Source: Solirubrobacteraceae bacterium (lineage in GTDB: Bacteria; Actinomycetota; Thermoleophilia; Solirubrobacterales; Solirubrobacteraceae). From it: 64,000 nt of DNA. The stretch spans positions 62,001-126,000 of the forward strand of contig JAPSGI010000007.1 in NCBI GenBank assembly GCA_031177685.1, in the 5' to 3' direction. Both the position numbers and the translations under genes were made by a program. Each line of letters starts with the position of its first letter. Position 1 is the stretch's first letter. Shown one piece after another: positions 17,522-25,786 of this stretch. A model generated the notes under the pieces. The model had not been told where the DNA came from. It saw only the letters and a list, made by a program, of their open reading frames with translations, and ran no database searches.

Positions 17522-18528
17522 AAGAGACGACCTCCGGCGAGGGCCGGTCAGGGGAGAGCGCGACCAGGGGCGCCGCCGTGTCCGGCGCCGAGCTCGGCCG
17601 GCGCCTGCGCGAGCGCGACCTCTCCGCCGCGCCCGCGGCGCTGAACCTCGTGGAGGCGCGGCGGCCCGGCGGGCCGGAGGAGGTGGCGGCGCTGCTGCGC
17701 GAAGTATCGCCCGGCGCGCTGGGCGGCGATGCGCCCGCCCACGTCGTCGGGATCACCGGGCCGCCGGGCGTGGGCAAGTCGTCGCTGCTGTCCGAGCTGG
17801 TGGCGGCCTGGCGCTGCGCCGGCCGGACGGTTGCCGTGCTCGCGGTCGACCCGACGTCGCGGCGCTCGGGCGGCGCGCTGCTGGGCGACCGCGCCCGCAT
17901 CGCCGTGGACCCGGCCGACCGCGGCGTGTTCATTCGCTCCACCGCCGCCGGCGACACGCTGGGCGGGCTGGCCGCCTCCACCCGCGCCGCCGCACAGGCG
18001 CTGGCGGCGGCGTTCGACGTGGTGGTGATCGAGACGGTCGGCGTCGGGCAGTCGGAGACCGACGTGGCCGACGCCGCCGACACCGTGGCGGTCGTGGTGC
18101 AGCCTGGCTCCGGCGACGTGCTGCAGTTCCTGAAGGCCGGGATCATGGAGATCCCCGACGTGCTCGTGGTGACCAAGGCGGATCTGGGCAACATCGCCGA
18201 GTCCGCGGTCCGCGACCTGCGCAGCGCGCTCACCGCGCTCGACGCGCGCGAGGTCGAGGTCGTCGCGGTCTCCTCCATCCCGCCGCCGCGTGGCATCGAC
18301 GAGCTGGTCGCGGCGCTGGACGGCCACCGCGCCGCCACGGACGTCGCCGCGCGCCGCCTGCACGCGCGCCGGCGCCACGCGCTCGCCGACTTCGCCGCCG
18401 AGCACGGCGAGCGCGGTCTGCGCGCGCTGGGCGGGCGCCGCGAGGCCGAGCGCCTGCTGGACTCCCTCGACCCGCGCCTCGACGTGCCGTCGCTGCGCGC
18501 CGCGCTGGAGGAGAATGCCGCGCGATGA
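17518..18528 (+). CDS. meaB: MeaB/ArgK-type GTPase, mutase chaperone
   Basis: 336 residues, start GTG 17518. A G3E-type GTPase with Walker A GPPGVGKSSL near 81-90, VDPTSRRSGGALLGD and the ETVGVGQSETDVAD switch, then the base-recognition VVTKADL. MeaB gates loading of adenosylcobalamin into acyl-CoA mutases and removes damaged cofactor. The four-base overlap with ecm makes ethylmalonyl-CoA mutase its likely client. A non-conserved N-terminal tail of about 20 residues precedes the fold. Its stop overlaps the next ATG. Confidence 0.93.
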   Translation: MKETTSGEGRSGESATRGAAVSGAELGRRLRERDLSAAPAALNLVEARRPGGPEEVAALLREVSPGALGGDAPAHVVGITGPPGVGKSSLLSELVAAWRCAGRTVAVLAVDPTSRRSGGALLGDRARIAVDPADRGVFIRSTAAGDTLGGLAASTRAAAQALAAAFDVVVIETVGVGQSETDVADAADTVAVVVQPGSGDVLQFLKAGIMEIPDVLVVTKADLGNIAESAVRDLRSALTALDAREVEVVAVSSIPPPRGIDELVAALDGHRAATDVAARRLHARRRHALADFAAEHGERGLRALGGRREAERLLDSLDPRLDVPSLRAALEENAAR

Positions 18529-18683
18529 GCGGCTTCGCCGGAGACTTCGCGATCGTGGCGGCGGCCTTCGCCGTGTCCGCCGCCCTCGCCGGCCTGCTCG
18601 GCGCGGCCAACCTCGGCACGGCGCTGAGCTTCGGCCAGCTCGGCTTCGCCGCCGCGCTGGTGTACGTGCTGCTGCGGCGGTGA
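18525..18683 (+). CDS. Small membrane protein, 52 residues
   Basis: ATG 18525 overlaps the meaB stop (ATGA) and its own TGA overlaps the GTG of the next gene, so it is locked into the operon on both sides. The product is two hydrophobic, Ala/Gly/Leu-rich segments separated by NLGTALSFGQ, ending in RR. This predicts a helical hairpin in the membrane. It is too short for family assignment. Context links it to the mutase chaperone or to the DUF2510 protein. Confidence 0.55.
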   Translation: MSGFAGDFAIVAAAFAVSAALAGLLGAANLGTALSFGQLGFAAALVYVLLRR

Positions 18684-19351
18684 GCACGCCGCCGCCGCCC
18701 GCCGGCTGGTACGCCGATCCGCAGGCGCCGGGGCGCTGGCGCTGGTGGGACGGGGCGCGCTGGACCGACCACGTCTCGGGCGCGGGCGCGGCGCTCATGA
18801 CCGCCGACTACCTCGTGATCCGCGCGGCGGCCCGGATCGCCCAGTGGCGCGCCACCGTGCACGACCGCTCGCTCGCCCAGGTCGGCGCCGTGACGATGCA
18901 CGGGATGCGCATGCGCATCTTCGACGCGGCGAACGCACCGGTGATCGACCTCGACGGCGGCGGCGCCTTCTCCTGGAACCGCGTCGGCGGCCTGCGGACG
19001 TGGACGGTCCGCGATCCGGCGGGCGCGGAGCTGGGCCAGCTCGCGGTGACGAAGTACTTCAACCGCCGCATCACGCTCGCCCTGCGCGCCGGCGGCCAGG
19101 ACCTGGCGACCCTTGCGCCGCTCGGCAAGGTGGACCGCGACTTCGCGATCTCCGGCGCCGCCGGGAACCAGCTCGCGCGCATCTGGCGCGCCGAGCGCGA
19201 CCGCGGCCTCGTGCGCGAGGACGAGACGTGGGCCGCCGAGATCGCCCGCCCGCTCGCACCGCCGCTGGACGCGCTGGTGCTGGCCGCGGTCTGCACGCTG
19301 GACTCCATCCAGCACGTGGTGCAGTCGGCGCACTCCGGGCACGACACGTGA
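18680..19351 (+). CDS. DUF2510 protein with a LURP-one/scramblase-like domain
   Basis: 223 residues, start GTG 18680. The N-terminus PAGWYADPQAPGRWRWWDG and WTDHV is the DUF2510 module of actinobacterial membrane-associated proteins. The rest, from about residue 40, reads like a LURP-one-related barrel: ADYLVIRAAARIAQW, MRIFDAANAPVIDLDG, YFNRRITLALRAGG. A C-terminal LDALVLAAVCTLDSIQH is the final helix. Such domains bind lipid or act as tubby-like folds; function here is unknown. It ends the ecm-meaB operon. Confidence 0.65.
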   Translation: MSTPPPPAGWYADPQAPGRWRWWDGARWTDHVSGAGAALMTADYLVIRAAARIAQWRATVHDRSLAQVGAVTMHGMRMRIFDAANAPVIDLDGGGAFSWNRVGGLRTWTVRDPAGAELGQLAVTKYFNRRITLALRAGGQDLATLAPLGKVDRDFAISGAAGNQLARIWRAERDRGLVREDETWAAEIARPLAPPLDALVLAAVCTLDSIQHVVQSAHSGHDT

Positions 19352-19354
19352 GAC

Positions 19355-19370
19355 AGTGACCACACTCACA
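19355..19370 (+). promoter_or_regulatory. CRP/FNR-like operator AGTGA-N6-TCACA before the P450 gene
   Basis: AGTGA-CCACAC-TCACA matches the CRP core TGTGA-N6-TCACA with one mismatch. It lies 49 bp before the probable CTG start of the P450 and 85 bp before its first ATG. It is the second such site in the window. Confidence 0.35.
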
Positions 19371-19455
19371 CAGTGCGACTCGCGGCGCCCGCGAGGATCG
19401 CGCTGGGAGAGGGGTCAAGCTGCGACGAGAACTGCCACCCGGGCCGCGCGCCCCG

Positions 19456-20745
19456 ATGCCGCTGCAGAGCATCGGCTGGTGGTCGCGCCCGATCGCCTAC
19501 GTGGAGCGCGCCCGCGCGCGCTACGGCAAGCGCTTCACCGTGCGGCTGTTCGGCTCGCCGCCGTTCGTCATGCACTCCGAGCCCGACCACGTGCGGGAGA
19601 TCCTCACCGCGCCGCCCGAGGTGCTGCACCCGGGCCAGGGAGCGCGCATCCTGGAGCCGGTGGTGGGCTCCAACTCCGTGATCCTGCTCGACGAGGCCGC
19701 GCACATGGAGCAGCGCAAGCTGATGCTCCCGGCCTTCCACGGCGAGCGCATGGAGGCGCTCACGGGACTGGTGGCGCGCGTGACCGAGCAGGAGGTGGAT
19801 GGCTGGCCGCGCGACGAGCCCATCGCGCTGCACCCGCGCCTGCAGGCGCTGACGCTCGAGGTGATCCTGCACGCGGTCTTCGGGCTCGACGCCGGGCCGC
19901 GCCTGGACGCGCTGCGCAGCAAGCTGACGCCGCTGCTGGACTTCGGCGCGCGGCCGCTCTCGATGCTGCCCCAGCTGGAGCCGGTGATCGGGCGCCTCGG
20001 GCCGTGGCGGGAGTTCATGCGGCTGCGCGCCGAGACCGACGCGCTGCTCTACGAGCTGATCGACGAGCGCCGCGCGGCGGGCGACGAGGAGGGCGACGAC
20101 GTGCTCTCGATGCTGCTGTCCGCGCGTCACGAGGATGGCTCGCCGATGACCCAGCAGGAGCTGCGCGACGAGCTGATGACGCTGCTGGTGGCGGGACACG
20201 AGACGACCGCCTCGCAGCTCGGCTGGACGTTCGAGCGCCTGTCGCGCGAGCCGCGCGTGCTGGCGAGGCTGCGCGAAGAGACGGCGGCGGGCGACGACGA
20301 CGCCTACCTCGTGGCGACTCTCCAGGAGAGCATGCGCCGCCGCCCCGTCCTGCCCAACGCCGCGCCGCGCCTGACGATGGAGCCGGTCGAGGTCGGCGGC
20401 TGGAAGTACCCGGCGGGGGTCCTGCTGGTGGCCAACAGCTACCTGCTCCACCACGACCCCGACGTCTACGAGGACCCCTACTCCTTCCGCCCCGAGCGCT
20501 TCCTGGACTCGCCTCCGGGCACTTACACCTGGATCCCCTTCGGCGGCGGCCGGCGCCGCTGCCTGGGCGCCTCGTTCGCGATGCTCGAGATGCGCGTGGT
20601 GCTGCGCGCCGTCCTGCGCCAGGGCGGCATCGAGTCCGCCGGCGCGCGCGGGGAGCTTCCGCGCCGTCGCAACATCACGATCAGCCCCGCCGGCGGTGCC
20701 CGCGTGCGGATCCCGGCGGCCGCGCGCGAGCCCGTCGCGGCGTGA
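19456..20745 (+). CDS. Cytochrome P450
   Basis: 429 residues from ATG 19456. Class marks are complete: I-helix AGHETTAS, K-helix E-S-M-R, PERF-type RPERFLD, and heme loop FGGGRRRCLG with the thiolate Cys. The true N-terminus is probably 12 codons further up at a CTG (19420): GGGAGAGGGG lies just before it, and the added residues (RRELPPGPRAP) form the proline-rich hinge usual in P450s. No ATG, GTG or TTG is available there. No redoxin partner is nearby. The substrate is unknown. Confidence 0.92.
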   Translation: MPLQSIGWWSRPIAYVERARARYGKRFTVRLFGSPPFVMHSEPDHVREILTAPPEVLHPGQGARILEPVVGSNSVILLDEAAHMEQRKLMLPAFHGERMEALTGLVARVTEQEVDGWPRDEPIALHPRLQALTLEVILHAVFGLDAGPRLDALRSKLTPLLDFGARPLSMLPQLEPVIGRLGPWREFMRLRAETDALLYELIDERRAAGDEEGDDVLSMLLSARHEDGSPMTQQELRDELMTLLVAGHETTASQLGWTFERLSREPRVLARLREETAAGDDDAYLVATLQESMRRRPVLPNAAPRLTMEPVEVGGWKYPAGVLLVANSYLLHHDPDVYEDPYSFRPERFLDSPPGTYTWIPFGGGRRRCLGASFAMLEMRVVLRAVLRQGGIESAGARGELPRRRNITISPAGGARVRIPAAAREPVAA

Positions 20746-20749
20746 CGGG

Positions 20750-21136
20750 CTACCCGGGAAGCGCGCGGCGCCCGGCGTAGCCGGCGTCGAGCTCGTGCCA
20801 GTAGGCGATCCCGTCCTCCTCGCGCTCGACCCAGCACAGGTAGGCCTCGCGGCCGTCCACGAACGCCGGGAAGTCGACCAGCCCGCGGTCGAGGTCGCGC
20901 AGGACGACCTCCATCGCCTGCAGCTGCGCGGCGGCGCCGCGCAGCGCCACGAACGCCTCCCCCACCTGACGGCCCGGCGACCCGCCGCCGTTGCCGGGAC
21001 TGGCCTCGGCGAGGGCCTCGCGCGCCTCCTCGTCGGTCAGCTGGTCGCGGGCCTCGCGCATCGTGGCCAGCATCCGCGCCACCGCGCCGCGGGCGGCCAT
21101 GGCCTCCTCGAGCGTGTAGTGGCGGTCGTGACGCAT
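20750..21136 (-). CDS. DUF2203 family protein
   Basis: 128 residues. Family features are an N-terminal YTLEEAMAARGAVARML helix, a central G-rich region, a DFPAFVDGREAYLCWVERE segment and a C-terminal AYWHELDAGYAGRRAL. The Asp-Phe-Pro, Leu-Cys-Trp and Trp-His residues are the conserved signature. The biochemical role of the family is not known to me. It is convergent with the P450 (4 bp apart) and divergent from the LLM oxidoreductase. Confidence 0.8.
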   Translation of the reverse strand: MRHDRHYTLEEAMAARGAVARMLATMREARDQLTDEEAREALAEASPGNGGGSPGRQVGEAFVALRGAAAQLQAMEVVLRDLDRGLVDFPAFVDGREAYLCWVEREEDGIAYWHELDAGYAGRRALPG

Positions 21137-21160
21137 GGCGCGGGCCCTACCGTAGCCGGG

Positions 21161-21166
21161 TAGCGT
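21161..21166 (+). promoter_or_regulatory. -10-like TAGCGT before the LLM oxidoreductase
   Basis: TAGCGT ends 8 bp before ATG 21175, with no Shine-Dalgarno sequence. The gene is probably transcribed as a leaderless mRNA. Confidence 0.4.
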
Positions 21167-21174
21167 CCGGGCGC

Positions 21175-22143
21175 ATGGCCATCGGCTGCTTCGTATCCAC
21201 GGGACGCTCGCTCGATCGGGCCGTCGCGCGGGTCAAGCTGGCCGAGGAGCTGGGGTACGAATCGGCCTGGGTTACGCAGATCGCCGGGCGCGACGCGCTG
21301 ACCGTCCTCACGGTGTACGCGCTGCGCACGTCGCGAATCCGCCTCGGGACGGGCGTCGTCCCGATCTACACACGGGCCCCCGCGACCATGGCGCAGCAGG
21401 CGGTGACCCTGGACGAGGTGTCCGGCGGTCGGCTGAACCTGGGGTTGGGCGTGTCGCACCGTCCCGTCGTCGAGGGCTGGTACGGGCAGAGCATCGACAA
21501 GCCGGTGCGCGAGATCCGCGAGTACGCGGCGATCGTGCGCGCGATCGCGCGCGGGGAGGACCCGCCGGCCGGCGAGAAGTGGCGGACCGGGTTTCACCTG
21601 GTCGGGGTGCAGCCGCGGCCCGAGCTGAAGGTCTACGCCGCGGCCCTGTCGCCCGCCATGCTGCGCGCCGCGGGCGAGATCGCGGACGGCGTGGTCCTGT
21701 GGCTGTGCAATCCCAACTACATCCGCGACGTGGTGATCCCGGAGGTGGCGACGGGACGCGAGCGCGCCGGCAAGGGCCTGGACGGCTTCGACGTCGTGGC
21801 GGCCGTCCCGGCAGCGGCGACCGACGACCGCGCCGCCGCGTACGCCGCGATGCGCCGCGAGCTGCTCACCTACTTCTCGCTGCCCTTCTACCGCGCCGCG
21901 ATCGAGCGCTCGGGCTTCGAGGCAGACGTAGCCGCCTTCGACGCGGCGGCGGCGCAGGGCGACCCCGAGGCCATGGGCGCCGCGATCTCCGACGACTTCC
22001 TCTCCGTCCTCACGGCCGTGGGCGACCGGGACCGCGTGCGCGCCGGCGTCGCCGCCTACGCCGAGGCGGGGACCACGTCGCCCTGCGTCGGTCCGATCTC
22101 CAAGACGGACTTCGAGGCCACGCTGCGCGCGGCCGCGCCCTAG
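21175..22143 (+). CDS. LLM-class F420-dependent oxidoreductase
   Basis: 322 residues with a bacterial luciferase-like barrel. Family stretches: KLAEELGYESAWVTQ, GTGVVPIYTRAPATMAQQAVTLDEVSGGRLNLGLG in parts, a SHRPVVEGWYG loop, and the late ADGVVLWLCNP. LLM proteins of this kind in actinobacteria use F420 to oxidise or reduce small molecules. The substrate is unknown. Its stop interlocks with that of the lipoprotein gene in CTAG (22140-22143). Confidence 0.88.
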   Translation: MAIGCFVSTGRSLDRAVARVKLAEELGYESAWVTQIAGRDALTVLTVYALRTSRIRLGTGVVPIYTRAPATMAQQAVTLDEVSGGRLNLGLGVSHRPVVEGWYGQSIDKPVREIREYAAIVRAIARGEDPPAGEKWRTGFHLVGVQPRPELKVYAAALSPAMLRAAGEIADGVVLWLCNPNYIRDVVIPEVATGRERAGKGLDGFDVVAAVPAAATDDRAAAYAAMRRELLTYFSLPFYRAAIERSGFEADVAAFDAAAAQGDPEAMGAAISDDFLSVLTAVGDRDRVRAGVAAYAEAGTTSPCVGPISKTDFEATLRAAAP

Positions 22144-22580
22144 CGCTCCGGCTCGCCGGCCAGGTTGCGCAGCGGCGAGGGCGGCTGGGCGCCCGACAGC
22201 GACGAGACGCGCCAGCCCCCGTCCTGCTTGACCAGGCGGATGACGTCGCGCGAGGGCGCCTGGCCGCGGGCGGTCGTCGTCGTGCGCGCCAGCGCGGTGT
22301 CGCCGCGGACCTTCACCTGCTCGATCGACACGCGCGGCGCTACCACCGGGCCCAGCGCCCGCGCGAGAGCCACGCGGCACGGCAGCCCGACGGCGCGCAG
22401 GCGCGCGACCAGCTCGCGCGCCAGCAGCTCGTCGCACAGGGCCGTGTAGTCCTTGCGCGCCGTGGCGGTCTCGAAGCGCGACAGCGCGTCGCGGACCTTG
22501 TCCTCCTCCTTCTCGCCGCATCCCGTTGCGACGGGGGCCAGCGCGGCCAGCGCGACGGCGGCGAGAAGGCGGGGCGCCAT
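22140..22580 (-). CDS. Predicted lipoprotein, 146 residues
   Basis: A hydrophobic N-terminus ends in the lipobox A-T-G-C with Cys21. The mature part starts with a charged helix (KEEDKVRDALSRFETATA-like) and continues with ARKDYTALCDELLA and a beta-rich end (VIRLVKQDGGWRVSS). This layout resembles the NTF2-like or DUF4878-type lipoproteins that measure unstructured stress or act as scaffolds. The assignment is weak. It is divergent from moaA by 24 bp. Confidence 0.7.
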   Translation of the reverse strand: MAPRLLAAVALAALAPVATGCGEKEEDKVRDALSRFETATARKDYTALCDELLARELVARLRAVGLPCRVALARALGPVVAPRVSIEQVKVRGDTALARTTTTARGQAPSRDVIRLVKQDGGWRVSSLSGAQPPSPLRNLAGEPER

Positions 22581-22591
22581 GGCGCGGAGGG

Positions 22592-22597
22592 TACCCT
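22592..22597 (+). promoter_or_regulatory. moaA: -10-like TACCCT before moaA
   Basis: TACCCT ends 7 bp before ATG 22605, with no Shine-Dalgarno sequence. The spacing puts the transcription start at the start codon. Confidence 0.45.
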
Positions 22598-22604
22598 TCG
22601 CTCC

Positions 22605-23600
22605 ATGGCCATCGAGCCGCTCGTCGACGGGCACGGCCGACGGATCGGCGACGTGCGCGTCTCCGTCACCGACCGCTGCAACTTCCGCTGCCAGTACTGC
22701 ATGCCCGCCGAGGGGCTGCCGTGGTTGGAGCGCGCGGAGATCCTGTCGTTCGAGGAGATCGAGCGGGTCGTCGGCGTGCTGGCCGGCATGGGCGTGGGCG
22801 ACGTCCGGCTGACGGGCGGCGAGCCGCTCGTGCGCCGCGACCTGCCGCGCCTGGCGGCGATGCTGCGCGCCGTGCCCGGCGTGCGCGAGCTGGCCCTGAC
22901 GACGAACGGCTACCTGCTCGAGCGCGACGCCGCGGCGCTGGTGGAGGCGGGGATCGACCGCTTCAACGTCTCGATCGACTCGCTGCAGCGCGACCGCTTC
23001 TTCGCGATGACGCGGCGCGACGCGCTGCCGCAGGTCCTGCGGGGCCTGGAGGCGCTGGCCGCCTTCCCGCAGGCGCACCCGATCAAGGTCAACGCCGTGG
23101 CGATCCGCGGATTCACCGAGGACGAGGTGATCCCGTTCGCGCAGTTCGCGCGCGAGCAGCCCTACGAGGTCCGCTTCATCGAGTTCATGCCGCTGGACGC
23201 CGACCACGAGTGGACGCCCGACGCCGTGCTCAGCGGCGAGGAGGTGCGCGCGATCGTCGAGTCCCGCTGGCCGCTGGTCGAGGTCCCGCGCGAGGCGCAC
23301 GCGACGGCGCGGGTGTTCCGGTTCGCCGACGGGCACGGCTCGCTCGGGTTCGTGAACCCCGTCTCCGAGCCGTTCTGCGCGGACTGCGACCGCATCCGCC
23401 TCACCGCGGACGGCCGCCTGCGCACCTGCCTGTTCTCGTTGCGCGAGACCGACCTGCGCACGCCGCTGCGCGCCGGCTGCAGCGACGAGGAGCTGACCGA
23501 GATCGTCCGCGACGCCGTCTGGCGCAAGGAGCTCAAGCACCGCGTCAACGAGCCCGGCTTCGTCCAGCCGGAGCGGACGATGTCGCGCATCGGCGGATGA
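22605..23600 (+). CDS. moaA: GTP 3',8-cyclase MoaA
   Basis: 331 residues, the usual length. The N-terminal radical-SAM cluster is in CNFRCQYC. The C-terminal second cluster is C-A-D-C followed after 13 residues by another Cys in DGRLRTCLF. The protein ends in Gly-Gly, the C-terminal motif required by MoaA. It makes the first molybdopterin precursor from GTP with MoaC. Other moa genes are not in the window. Its stop overlaps the ATG of the CopC-CopD fusion, so it may be read with envelope redox genes. Confidence 0.95.
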   Translation: MAIEPLVDGHGRRIGDVRVSVTDRCNFRCQYCMPAEGLPWLERAEILSFEEIERVVGVLAGMGVGDVRLTGGEPLVRRDLPRLAAMLRAVPGVRELALTTNGYLLERDAAALVEAGIDRFNVSIDSLQRDRFFAMTRRDALPQVLRGLEALAAFPQAHPIKVNAVAIRGFTEDEVIPFAQFAREQPYEVRFIEFMPLDADHEWTPDAVLSGEEVRAIVESRWPLVEVPREAHATARVFRFADGHGSLGFVNPVSEPFCADCDRIRLTADGRLRTCLFSLRETDLRTPLRAGCSDEELTEIVRDAVWRKELKHRVNEPGFVQPERTMSRIGG

Positions 23601-25786
23601 GGCGGCTTCTCGGCGCCGCGCTGATCGCGGCCGGCCTGTCCGCCGCGACCGCCCCCGCGGCCTTCGGACACGCGGCGTTCGCGGGCGGCTCGCCCCCGCC
23701 GGGCGAGCGCGTGGAGACCCCGCCCCAGCGGATCGAGCTGCGCTTCACCGAGCCGCTGCGCGACGAGCTCTCGGAGTTCACGCTGGTCGACGCCGACGGA
23801 AGCCGCATCGCCGCGACTGCCGCGATACGCGGCCAGCGCGTCCTGCTCACCCCCATCCAACCGCTCGAACGCGGCGCCTACCTCGTGCGCTGGCGCACCG
23901 TCTCCACCGAGGACGCCCACCCCCTGGAGGGCTCGTTCGGGTTCGGCGTCGGCGTCGCCCCGGCCGCCGGCGCGGACGCGCTCGAGCAGAGCCCCCTGGC
24001 CGGCGAAGGCTGGGCGAGAGCCCTCACCCGCGGCCTCCTCTACGCCGCCCTCCTCCTCTTCACCGGCGCCCTCCTCTGCCGCGCAATCCTCGGCCGCGAC
24101 TGGCCAGTGGACCCTTCTGGGGGCTATAGCCCCCAAAACGCTCCAGTCACCGAACCCTCACCCGCGCCGGAGCCGGGGGGAGTGGCGACGCTGGCGCCGC
24201 CGCGGGCGCCGGCCGCCCCCGCCACCGCGCAGGCCCACACCCCCCCAGATGCTGTCGTTTCCGACGCCGGGCTCGTCACCGTCGCCCTGGCCGCCATCGC
24301 GGCCGTGCTCGATGCGGCGGATGCGGCCGGGGGGCTGAGCGTGGAGGGACTGCGGGCGTACCTGGTCACCGACACCCCCGGGCTCGCCCGCGTCGCGCTC
24401 GTGGCGCTCGCCGCGCTCGCCCTCGTCCTCGCCCGCCGCGCCCCGAAGCCCGCCGCCCTCGCGGCCCTCGCGGCCCTCGGCTGCATCGTCGCCTCCGGCC
24501 ACGCCAACTCCGCCGAGATCCGCGGCCTCGCAATAGCCGCTGACTGGACGCACATAACGGCGGGCGCGATCTGGCTCGGCGGCGCGGCGACGATCCTGGC
24601 GGTGTGGGGAACCGGGCTCACACAACCCGGCGCCCGCGCCGCGATGAAGCGCTTCGGCCGCATCGCGCTCCCTGCCTTCGTCGCGGTCGCGCTCGCCGGC
24701 ACCGTCAACGCCATCGTCGAGCTCTCGTCCGTAGCCGACCTCTGGGACACCGCCTACGGGCGCGTCCTGACCGCCAAGGTCCTGCTCGTCGCGGCCGCGG
24801 CCACCGCCGCGTACTCCCACGCCTACGGCGGCCGGCCGGTCCTGGGCGCGCTGCGCCTGGAGGTCGGACTCGGCGCGGGGATCGTCCTGGCAGCCGGCCT
24901 GCTGGTCGCCTTCCCCCTGCCACCGCGGCAGCTGGAGGCGGCGACCGGCCAGGTGGCGGCCATCCCCGCCTGCGACCCGTGCCCGCTGCCCGCCGCGGCG
25001 CCGGACGAGCTCTCCGTGGCCGGCCAGGCCGGCGCGCACGTGGTCGCGGCGTGGCTGCGGCGCGAGGGCGGGACCCTCAGCGGGACGATTCGCACGCTGG
25101 ACTTCCGCGGGCGCCCCGGCGCCGGCGCCATCGACGTCCCCGGCGGCAGCGCGCGGCCCTGCGGTCGCGGCTGCGCGACGTTCCGCACGACGCCCGCGCC
25201 GGCCGTTTTGCGCGTCAACGTGCGCGACCGCGCCCGCACGTACGCCGCGACGCTCCCCGCGGCGTGGCGCCCGGGCGCCGTCGCGGAAGCGCGCCGCCTG
25301 CTGGAACGCGCCCAGCGCACGATGCGCGCACTGAAGAGCGTGCGCCAGCACGAGGCCGTCACCAGCGGTCCCGGAACCCGCGCCGTCACCCGCTACAAGC
25401 TCCAAGCCCCCGATCGGATGTCGTTCGTCACCGGTCGCGGCGTCCAGACCGTCCAGATCGACCGCACCCAGTGGGTCCGCACGCCCGGAAACCCCTGGCG
25501 GCGCAGCGAGATCCCCGGCGGGATCCCCTTCCGCACCCGCTCGTGGTTCCGCTGGACGCCCTACGCCCCCTCCGTTCAGCTGCTCTCGAAGCGCAAGGGC
25601 ACGGCGGAGCTGGCCCTGGCCGATCCCGCCACGCCCGTGTGGATCCGGCTGACCGTCGACACCCGCACAGGACGCGTGCCGCGCGAGCGCCTCACCGCCC
25701 GCGCCCGCTTCATCGAGGGCCGCTTTCACGCGTTCGACGAGCCCATCCGCATCGACCCGCCGCGAGGGGCGATCGATGGTGAGTGA
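23597..25786 (+). CDS. CopC-CopD copper protein fusion with an extra C-terminal domain
   Basis: 729 residues. Signal peptide to about residue 24, then a CopC domain whose mature end starts at His (GHAAFAGGSPPPGE) and which carries an E-D-A-H-P-L segment; these are the Cu(II)-site residues of CopC. CopD follows with about eight hydrophobic segments from 140 to 440. A Pro/Ala-rich linker around 175-215 interrupts it. The last 280 residues have Cys pairs (IPACDPCPL, RPCGRGC) and then a region resembling LolA/LppX folds (YKLQAPDRMSF, IDRTQWVRTPGNPW). It would import or store copper for oxidase assembly. It overlaps the TlpA gene by 11 bp. Confidence 0.85.
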   Translation: MRRLLGAALIAAGLSAATAPAAFGHAAFAGGSPPPGERVETPPQRIELRFTEPLRDELSEFTLVDADGSRIAATAAIRGQRVLLTPIQPLERGAYLVRWRTVSTEDAHPLEGSFGFGVGVAPAAGADALEQSPLAGEGWARALTRGLLYAALLLFTGALLCRAILGRDWPVDPSGGYSPQNAPVTEPSPAPEPGGVATLAPPRAPAAPATAQAHTPPDAVVSDAGLVTVALAAIAAVLDAADAAGGLSVEGLRAYLVTDTPGLARVALVALAALALVLARRAPKPAALAALAALGCIVASGHANSAEIRGLAIAADWTHITAGAIWLGGAATILAVWGTGLTQPGARAAMKRFGRIALPAFVAVALAGTVNAIVELSSVADLWDTAYGRVLTAKVLLVAAAATAAYSHAYGGRPVLGALRLEVGLGAGIVLAAGLLVAFPLPPRQLEAATGQVAAIPACDPCPLPAAAPDELSVAGQAGAHVVAAWLRREGGTLSGTIRTLDFRGRPGAGAIDVPGGSARPCGRGCATFRTTPAPAVLRVNVRDRARTYAATLPAAWRPGAVAEARRLLERAQRTMRALKSVRQHEAVTSGPGTRAVTRYKLQAPDRMSFVTGRGVQTVQIDRTQWVRTPGNPWRRSEIPGGIPFRTRSWFRWTPYAPSVQLLSKRKGTAELALADPATPVWIRLTVDTRTGRVPRERLTARARFIEGRFHAFDEPIRIDPPRGAIDGE
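24118..24135. repeat. Perfect 18-bp palindrome inside the copCD coding region
   Basis: TGGGGG-CTATAG-CCCCCA is fully self-complementary. It falls in the Pro-rich linker part of the CopD region and reads in frame as G-Y-S-P-Q. It could be a small mobile palindrome inserted in a tolerant linker or an accident. No second copy was noticed in the window. Confidence 0.45.
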
